26,460 bases of DNA from NCBI GenBank assembly GCA_947374445.1, contig CANCBY010000010.1, positions 1 to 26,460 on the forward strand. The letters are read 5' to 3'. Position numbers and translations under genes: made by a program. Positions within the stretch are counted from its first letter, which is position 1, and each line of letters begins with the position of its first letter. This DNA comes from Pseudobdellovibrionaceae bacterium (GTDB taxonomy: Bacteria > Bdellovibrionota > Bdellovibrionia > Bdellovibrionales > Bdellovibrionaceae). The notes under the pieces are model-generated. The model saw only the letters and a program-made list of their open reading frames with translations, was not told the origin of the DNA and searched no databases. This document shows, one piece after another, positions 21,822 to 26,460 of this stretch.

Positions 21822-22985
21822 ATGGCTCTATTGAAGATTAAATTAGCACGCAATTTACGAAGAACTGTTCTGCAAGGACACCCTTGGCTTTTCAAAGAAG
21901 CCATCGTTCCCGCTCCTAAGGTGACCACCGCACAACTCGCTTTACTATTAGACAACAAGGGCGAAGATTTGGCCTGGGCCCTTTACGACCCCCATGGCGC
22001 CTTGTGTGTGCGCATTTTAAGCCTAGACAAATCCCCACCCCAACGATCGACTTTTGAAAAGCGAATGGCAAGAGCTTACCAAATCCGTAGCTCCGTGCGA
22101 TCTCCTCTGACCACGGCCTACCGCCTTTTTAATGGCGAAGGCGATCTTTTACCTGGTCTAGTTTGCGATGTTTACGGAGACATTGCGGTGGTGCAGTTCG
22201 ACGGGCAAGGCCCTAGTGAGTTCTGGGATAAAACCATGATCAGTGACTGGCTGCTTGCCAACACCGAGTGCAAATCAGTGATCGAAAAAACCAGACGCAA
22301 CACCGAAAGAACAACAGAGCCCCTCGGCGGAAAACCCGCCGAGAGCGAAGTCATCGTCAAAGAAAACGGTGCGCTCTTCAAAGTGAATCTTGAAAAGGGT
22401 CAAAAGACTGGATTTTTTCTTGATCAAAGGGACAACCGCCAGTTTGTTCGGCAAATCAGCCGCGGAAAAAGTGTTCTCAATCTTTTTAGCTATACCGGCG
22501 GATTTTCAGTTTACGCAGGCCTTGGCGGCGCGAGCCGTGTCGCAAGCCTCGATGTCTCAAAGGGCGCAATTGCAATGGCTGAAGACAACTGGGCCCTGAA
22601 TGGCCTGACTCCCGCAACCCATGTCGGCCTGGGGCTCGATGTTTTTGACTATCTCAAAGGCGAAAAAGAAATGTGGGATCATATTTTAGTCGACCCTCCA
22701 TCGATGAGCCACTCTGAGAGCCAAATCGATCTGGCCAAGGCAAAATACATAGAGCTTTTTGCCGCCGCAGCCAAAAGAGTAAGTCCTCAGGGCGAGCTCT
22801 CTTTGAGCTCTTGCTCAAGCCATGTTTCCTTTAATCATTTTTTTGAAATCATCAATGAGTCTCTCTCTCAGGTCCGTCGCAAAGGTCAGATACTCAGAGT
22901 CTCAGGCCAAGGAATGGATCACCCATTTCCGCACGCCTGCCATGAACTTCGGTATCTTAAGTTTGTGCATCTAATTCTAGAGTGA
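21822..22985 (+). CDS. rlmI: RlmI-like rRNA (cytosine-C5) methyltransferase family protein
   Basis: This 387-residue protein is of the COG1092 type: an N-terminal PUA domain (LRRTVLQGHPWLFKEAI) then a class I SAM methyltransferase domain. Motifs are YRLFNGEGDLLPGLVCDVYG, EKGQKTGFFLDQRDNRQ, the SAM loop VLNLFSYTGGFSVYAGLGG and DHILVDPPSMSHS. RlmI methylates C1962 of 23S rRNA in E. coli; the length (396 there) and order match. The symbol is by family resemblance, and the target position is unproven; an RlmK-like or other RNA target is possible. No clear ribosome binding site precedes the ATG at 21822. It is convergent with the Cys-repeat gene, 16 bases between stops. Confidence 0.85.
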   Translation: MALLKIKLARNLRRTVLQGHPWLFKEAIVPAPKVTTAQLALLLDNKGEDLAWALYDPHGALCVRILSLDKSPPQRSTFEKRMARAYQIRSSVRSPLTTAYRLFNGEGDLLPGLVCDVYGDIAVVQFDGQGPSEFWDKTMISDWLLANTECKSVIEKTRRNTERTTEPLGGKPAESEVIVKENGALFKVNLEKGQKTGFFLDQRDNRQFVRQISRGKSVLNLFSYTGGFSVYAGLGGASRVASLDVSKGAIAMAEDNWALNGLTPATHVGLGLDVFDYLKGEKEMWDHILVDPPSMSHSESQIDLAKAKYIELFAAAAKRVSPQGELSLSSCSSHVSFNHFFEIINESLSQVRRKGQILRVSGQGMDHPFPHACHELRYLKFVHLILE

Positions 22986-23001
22986 TCTCAGATCTAGAGT
23001 T

Positions 23002-23325
23002 CTAATTGCAAATCACCTTGCCATAAGGGTCAGATCCACAACCGCCACCAGGGCGAGGACTGCAAACCACTTTCCCGTAGATATCAGTCACACACTGACC
23101 GGGCCCACATTCAACCTGACCATAGATATTTTTAGCGCAGCCACCGCCAGCTTTAGGACTGCAAATAACTTTGCCGTGCTCGTCATTGAGACATTGCCCC
23201 ATCCCGCATTTGGGATAGCCGTAGGTGTCTGAGGTGCAGTCCGCCGACGACTCTAAAGAGAGAGCCAACACCGCTGCGATGTGAAGAATCGATAAAATCG
23301 TCAAAGTCTTTACCCACGAAAGCAT
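23002..23325 (-). CDS. Exported Cys-rich protein with five C-x9-C modules
   Basis: The protein has 107 residues from the ATG at 23325; an upstream in-frame ATG at 23409 would place 28 residues before the signal peptide. No good ribosome binding site is seen. The N-terminus is a signal peptide (LTILSILHIAAVLALSL, cleavage near residue 28). The whole mature part is five repeats with cysteines at 30/40, 45/55, 63/73, 78/88 and 96/106, each C-x9-C with a conserved YGKV or HGKV core. Linkers alternate: GxGQ (4) and SPxxGGG (7), giving a 33-residue double repeat. Ten cysteines are enough for five intra-module disulfides. No family is recognised; an extracytoplasmic, disulfide-rich structural or binding role is inferred. 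Confidence 0.78.
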   Translation of the reverse strand: MLSWVKTLTILSILHIAAVLALSLESSADCTSDTYGYPKCGMGQCLNDEHGKVICSPKAGGGCAKNIYGQVECGPGQCVTDIYGKVVCSPRPGGGCGSDPYGKVICN

Positions 23326-23512
23326 AAGATCATTGTACCCGATAATAAAATAATATCCATCCAACGCTATTGAATAGCCGAAGAATACCCGCCAAAGCAG
23401 ATAAAACACTGTCTATCTTTTTGACAAATCCAATTCATCCCATAAGAATTCAGATGAATCATTGAGCTTCATATCGAACATGCAAATCGGCCCACCAAAT
23501 AAAGGACTTCTG

Positions 23513-23899
23513 ATGAAAACAATCAAAAATCTAACTTTTCTCTCAACTGTACTTTTTATTTCGGGGTCGTCTTTGCTGACACTCGCTTTATTTCCAAGTT
23601 CGGCGCTTGCCAAAAGTCTTAGTTGTGAAATCAGAATCAATCAGAAGTCAGTCTTGAACAAAAAGATTGAAACTCAAAAAAATCAAAAAACACTGATCGG
23701 ACAAGCTGAGGGCATTACGACTTATATTACCGAAAAAGATCACGATTTTTTTAGCAACGAAGGTTTTGTCCCCCAATATGAGCTTCGCTTTTATGGCGAA
23801 GGTTTTTTAAGAACTCCGAAAGACCAAATCATTTCGAGCATTTGGGGTCGCGATATTTTAATCGAAAGCATTTGCACTCCGCTTGGAACGGGCAAGTAA
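23513..23899 (+). CDS. Small exported protein of unknown function
   Basis: The protein has 128 residues. The ATG at 23513 is chosen because AAGGA lies about seven bases upstream; the in-frame TTG at 23462 would extend ahead of the signal peptide. Residues 1-33 form a Sec signal (basic MKTIKN, hydrophobic LTFLSTVLFISGSSLLTLALF, cleavage near SALA). The mature domain is about 95 residues, beta-rich, with two cysteines close to its ends (LSCEIRI and ESICTPL) that probably pair. No family is recognised. Downstream, an all-AT hairpin (around 23910-23935) is the only terminator-like feature and is weak. Confidence 0.72.
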   Translation: MKTIKNLTFLSTVLFISGSSLLTLALFPSSALAKSLSCEIRINQKSVLNKKIETQKNQKTLIGQAEGITTYITEKDHDFFSNEGFVPQYELRFYGEGFLRTPKDQIISSIWGRDILIESICTPLGTGK

Positions 23900-24093
23900 A
23901 CCACTCGCTATAAAAAATCATTTTAAATTTTTTTGCATTAATTCGATCAACAAAGAGCTCCACTGTCGAACAATCAGACATAAAAAATAAGTTTTTGAAG
24001 TGCAGCTCAGTGAATTTTCAAAATCATTTTCGCGAGACTTTTTGTAAATTAGAAAACTGATTTGATTTTTTTAATTGATGGTCTAGGTGAAAT

Positions 24094-24122
24094 TTGACAA
24101 AACATTTTTTTTGCGTCATTAT
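24094..24122 (+). promoter_or_regulatory. Promoter of the 26-residue Lys/Ala peptide gene
   Basis: A consensus TTGACA (24094-24099), an optimal 17-base spacer and CATTAT (24117-24122) lie just ahead of the short reading frame. The predicted transcript would start near 24129, leaving about 25 bases of leader containing CTGGAGGA. Confidence 0.6.
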
Positions 24123-24154
24123 GATTAAACAAACCAATTCCTCTGGAGGATAAA

Positions 24155-24235
24155 ATGGCTAAGAAAAAAGCAACTAAGAAGGCAGCGAAAAAAGTAACTA
24201 AAAAAGCGACAAAAAAAGCTGCTAAAAAGAAATAG
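24155..24235 (+). CDS. 26-residue Lys/Ala-rich peptide (histone-H1-tail-like)
   Basis: This short frame begins MAKKKATKKAAKKVTKK and continues to 26 residues with only Lys, Ala, Thr and Val after the Met. CTGGAGGA lies five to twelve bases upstream, a strong ribosome binding site. A good promoter sits at 24094-24122 and an intrinsic terminator at 24254-24291, so it forms a complete monocistronic unit of about 165 bases. Composition matches the basic repeats of H1-like nucleoid proteins, including the tail of the protein encoded at 17624-17896. A DNA- or RNA-binding role is inferred. Alternatives: a regulatory RNA or an antimicrobial-like cationic peptide. Coding use is supported by the ribosome site and by codon variation (AAA/AAG, GCT/GCA/GCG). 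Confidence 0.7.
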   Translation: MAKKKATKKAAKKVTKKATKKAAKKK

Positions 24236-24253
24236 TTTCTATTTCTTTTTAAT

Positions 24254-24291
24254 GCAAAAAGCCCTCAGCCTTAAAACTGGGGGTTTTTTGC
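24254..24291. terminator. Intrinsic terminator after the Lys/Ala peptide gene
   Basis: GCAAAAAGCCCTCAG (24254-24268) pairs with CTGGGGGTTTTTTGC (24277-24291), 15 base pairs including two G-U pairs, around an eight-base loop. A T-tract lies in the descending arm. It could also end the minus-strand gene at 24327-25544. Confidence 0.85.
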
Positions 24292-24326
24292 GTTTAGAGG
24301 CTTAAAAACTCAATCCCAAAATTTAG

Positions 24327-25544
24327 TTAGTTAAAAACTTGAGAGCACAGAGGTGCTATTTTCTCAGCTAGGATATAGTAAGCACCTTGCTCCGATCCTT
24401 CGGTGTGTTTCTTGATAAAGCCCAAACGCTCTCGAATTAACGTCATCGCTTCGTTCCAAGCGCTGGCACCCAAACTAGATTCGATTCGAATAAACCCCTT
24501 CATCTTCGGCGACACACTCAATCTTAAAACCACACTGCGTTTGAGAGAGTTCGTATATGTCAGCATATCGCCAATAGGCGACGGCGGCCACGTCAGGCCG
24601 GAACTCGCACCGCTAAAAAACTGGCTGTCTGTCGACGAACTAAACGCAGGAGCCATCGGCGGATAAAACGAAGTTCCGCTATGAATCAACTCCCCCTGCT
24701 TTTGATTTGCCAAATAGCCACCTAATTTACCCACAGCACCCGCCATAAAAATAGCGGGCATTGTCGAGCTTTTATAGACTTCATTTTCTTTGAAAATTTG
24801 AAACACAAAGGACTTATCATTTAAATTTCCACCAAGAGTAAACCCAACATCCACAAGGCCACCCCAGCCCGATTCGCCTTGTCCGCCCAACAATTGAAGG
24901 CCCACGGCCATGGCCACTCCTGCCTCATTACATCCTGAAAAAAGGCGTGCCTGCTCCCACAAAACTTGGTCCAACCCTTGAAGTCTTATTAGAACCTGTT
25001 CTTCGGCTCTTGTTTTTAGACTTCGTTGTTGCTGTACAGAGGCCTCTCTCTTTCGTTCCTCAAGACCACGTTCTTGACTCGCAAAAAAATCCTCACGCAC
25101 ACCGGGGCTTCGCAATGACATTTCTTCAGCCAGACGTTGATCTTGAATATTCTGAATATGGTCTGAAATCTTACCCTTAATCTTAGCGGCAACGGCCAAT
25201 CCATACTTCAAGGCGTTTAAAATTTTAGCGGCAAAACCTAAGAATTGTTTTCGTTTGCTTGTAAACGCCGTTTTTTCCACTTGTCCCAAAGATTCAAATG
25301 AGTTGCGAAGAGATTCGCCGTGGGTGGGCTCGTTCAGAATATACTCGGCCCCACTCGTTTTAATCCTTAGCTCACCTTGAGCTTGAATAACAACCGCCTC
25401 CGGAATGTAAAGATCAACGGCTTGAATCGATTCAACAGAAGATAGTTCGGCCGGCATCGGTGACTGCAAGTTGCTAGCAGTTTCGGCGAATGCCAAAGAA
25501 GCCTGAAAAAGTAAAAAACTGACTAAAACTACCACTATTTTCAT
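24327..25544 (-). CDS. Exported protein of unknown function with charged helical region
   Basis: The 405-residue protein has a clear signal peptide (MKIVVVLVSFLLFQASLAFA). A short polar segment follows, then a charged helical stretch (about residues 100-200, EERKREASVQQQRSLKTRAEEQ) likely to be coiled coil. After that comes a Gly-rich, beta-type segment (AGVAMAVGLQLLGGQGESGWGGLVDVGFTLGG, in pieces). The C-terminus has LRLSVSPKMKGFIRIESSL and two cysteines overall (FSGCNE, PLCSQ). The Gly-rich alternating strands suggest an outer-membrane or surface association, but I cannot name a family. No ribosome binding site is evident before the ATG at 25544; AAGGA lies about 15 bases upstream. Confidence 0.75.
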   Translation of the reverse strand: MKIVVVLVSFLLFQASLAFAETASNLQSPMPAELSSVESIQAVDLYIPEAVVIQAQGELRIKTSGAEYILNEPTHGESLRNSFESLGQVEKTAFTSKRKQFLGFAAKILNALKYGLAVAAKIKGKISDHIQNIQDQRLAEEMSLRSPGVREDFFASQERGLEERKREASVQQQRSLKTRAEEQVLIRLQGLDQVLWEQARLFSGCNEAGVAMAVGLQLLGGQGESGWGGLVDVGFTLGGNLNDKSFVFQIFKENEVYKSSTMPAIFMAGAVGKLGGYLANQKQGELIHSGTSFYPPMAPAFSSSTDSQFFSGASSGLTWPPSPIGDMLTYTNSLKRSVVLRLSVSPKMKGFIRIESSLGASAWNEAMTLIRERLGFIKKHTEGSEQGAYYILAEKIAPLCSQVFN

Positions 25545-25647
25545 GTTGCGATAACGTGCATTCCTTGCGCCGACCTGAGATGCAAAATAGGCCTGAATCG
25601 CAAAAGCACAATGTCATATATTTGGCCACACACCCCTTTTCGGCAGC

Positions 25648-25675
25648 TTTACATCCTGAGCTTTGAGGGTATAGG
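25648..25675 (+). promoter_or_regulatory. Candidate promoter of the aldo/keto reductase gene
   Basis: TTTACA (25648-25653), a 16-base spacer and TATAGG (25670-25675) precede the reductase gene, with an implied leader of about 45 bases. The -10 box matches only 4 of 6 positions. Confidence 0.3.
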
Positions 25676-25728
25676 ATCAGACACCTCATTTCGTATTTTT
25701 GAAATCTTCTCAAAAAAAGGAGCCTCCC

Positions 25729-26460
25729 TTGCGCTATCGACTTCTTGGACAGACAGGACTTTATGTCTCTGAGCTTTGCTTAGGCACAATGACTTTTGGT
25801 GGCAAAGGATTCTGGGAGGTCATGGGCGGCCTCAAGCAAGAAGCAGTCAATGAGCTTGTGAAAATATCATTTGATGCCGGAATCAATTTTATCGACACCG
25901 CTAACGTGTATTCACTGGGGGAGTCCGAGCTCCTTCTCGGGCAAGCCATTAAGAGCCTTGGCCTGCCACGCGAAGAACTCGTGATCGCTACAAAATCCAC
26001 CGGCATCATGGGCGAAAAACCAAATCAGCGCGGGCAATCACGAGCTCATATTATGAACGAGGTCGACGCCAGCCTCAAGCGATTGCAATTAGATCACATC
26101 GATCTTTATCAGCTCCATGGATTTGATCCTCTCACACCAATCGAAGAGTCGCTAGCGACACTCAATGATTTAGTTCGAAGTGGCAAAGTTCGCTACATAG
26201 GACTTTGCAATATGGCGGCCTGGCAGATCATGAAGGCTCTCGCCATTAGCGATAGAAAAAATTGGACTCGCTTTGAGAGTGTCCAAGCCTACTACACTAT
26301 TGCTGGACGAGATCTTGAACGCGAAGTGACTCCGCTTTTACAAGATCAAAAATTAGGACTTATGGTTTGGAGCCCTCTGGCTGGAGGCTTACTCACAGGC
26401 AAGTTCAAACCCGAGAGCAAGGGACCTGATGGTGCTAGACGCAGCAATTTTGATTTTCCG
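25729..26460 (+). CDS. Aldo/keto reductase, C-terminal part beyond window
   Basis: The frame is open for 244 codons to the window edge. The start is TTG at 25729, with AAGGAG six bases upstream. The N-terminus LRYRLLGQTGLYVSELCLGTMTFGG is typical. Motifs are GINFIDTANVYSLGESE (catalytic Asp and Tyr), VIATKS (Lys) and IDLYQLHGFDP (His), then SGKVRYIGLCNM, VQAYYTI and MVWSPLAGGLLTGKF. This places it among the YghZ/Tas-type aldo/keto reductases, NADPH-dependent oxidoreductases of carbonyl substrates. Usual length is about 320-350, so roughly a quarter is missing. Its substrate is unknown. Confidence 0.92.
   Translation, partial: MRYRLLGQTGLYVSELCLGTMTFGGKGFWEVMGGLKQEAVNELVKISFDAGINFIDTANVYSLGESELLLGQAIKSLGLPREELVIATKSTGIMGEKPNQRGQSRAHIMNEVDASLKRLQLDHIDLYQLHGFDPLTPIEESLATLNDLVRSGKVRYIGLCNMAAWQIMKALAISDRKNWTRFESVQAYYTIAGRDLEREVTPLLQDQKLGLMVWSPLAGGLLTGKFKPESKGPDGARRSNFDFP

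Noticed and set aside
22977..23012. CTAGAGT direct repeats and CTAGA/TCTAG dyad between rlmI and the Cys-repeat gene
   Set aside because: The stems are only five bases, AT-rich and without a T-tract, so not a convincing terminator.
25541..25561. Six-codon upstream frame (MHVIAT) whose TGA overlaps the ATG at 25544
   Set aside because: AAGGA directly touches its ATG, leaving no room for initiation; chance is likely.
1..26460. CRISPR array, tRNA, rRNA, insertion sequence, prophage or integron
   Set aside because: No regular repeat-spacer pattern, no cloverleaf seen in the intergenic gaps, and no transposase, integrase or phage protein in any convincing reading frame.

Overview
This 26.5 kb window looks like ordinary chromosome from a Gram-negative, flagellated bacterium of moderate GC content. 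Several things fit a Bdellovibrio-like member of the Bdellovibrionota: many short Sec-exported proteins without obvious relatives, long AsmA-type envelope proteins, a FliL, frequent TTG starts, and lysine-rich histone-H1-like small proteins. The assignment is inferred from content only; there is no rRNA or other marker here. I see no tRNA, rRNA, CRISPR array, insertion sequence, integrase or phage gene.

Left part (1-9.7 kb). A partial exported protein (minus) and a small exported protein (plus) diverge from an intergenic region that carries a perfect dyad over a candidate -35 box. A single-TM coiled-coil protein follows, meeting a minus-strand cluster tail to tail. In transcription order the cluster is greA, an AsmA-like envelope protein, and a glycerophosphodiester phosphodiesterase that overlaps the AsmA-like gene by 46 bp. 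Divergent from greA is a DHH/DHHA1 phosphoesterase of the NrnA type. Next comes a small BFD-type [2Fe-2S] protein, facing a second minus-strand protein with a C-terminal BFD domain. That second protein is the last member of a probable operon: DNA photolyase, TIGR01777 epimerase fused to a SRPBCC domain, BFD-domain protein.

Middle part (9.7-19.2 kb). An ABC1/UbiB-type atypical kinase lies divergent from the photolyase. A 970-residue AsmA-family protein lies on the minus strand. A plus-strand run then holds an exported protein, a coupled exported SH3-domain protein (TTGA overlap), FliL and a four-CxxC zinc-binding protein. A lysine-rich histone-H1-like protein sits on the minus strand. msrB and msrA overlap by ATGA, follow a plausible promoter, and end at a strong bidirectional terminator shared with the cold-shock gene.

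Right part (19.2-26.5 kb). This holds a CspA-type protein, rsmG, an exported protein with a Pro/Ala-rich tail, an exported HExxH metallopeptidase, an RlmI-type rRNA methyltransferase, an exported protein made of five C-x9-C modules, an exported small protein, a 26-residue Lys/Ala peptide in its own promoter-to-terminator unit, a large exported protein of unknown function, and the start of an aldo/keto reductase cut by the window edge.

The functional themes are envelope and exported proteins (two AsmA-like proteins, GDPD, SH3 protein, metallopeptidase, Cys-repeat protein), oxidative and light damage repair (MsrA/B, photolyase, Fe-S proteins) and nucleic-acid-associated proteins (CspA, RsmG, RlmI, GreA, lysine-rich peptides). 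The least conventional items are the 26-residue peptide unit, the C-x9-C repeat protein, the paired BFD proteins, and the dyads next to the photolyase and the small exported-protein promoters. I did not find a clearly new multi-gene system.
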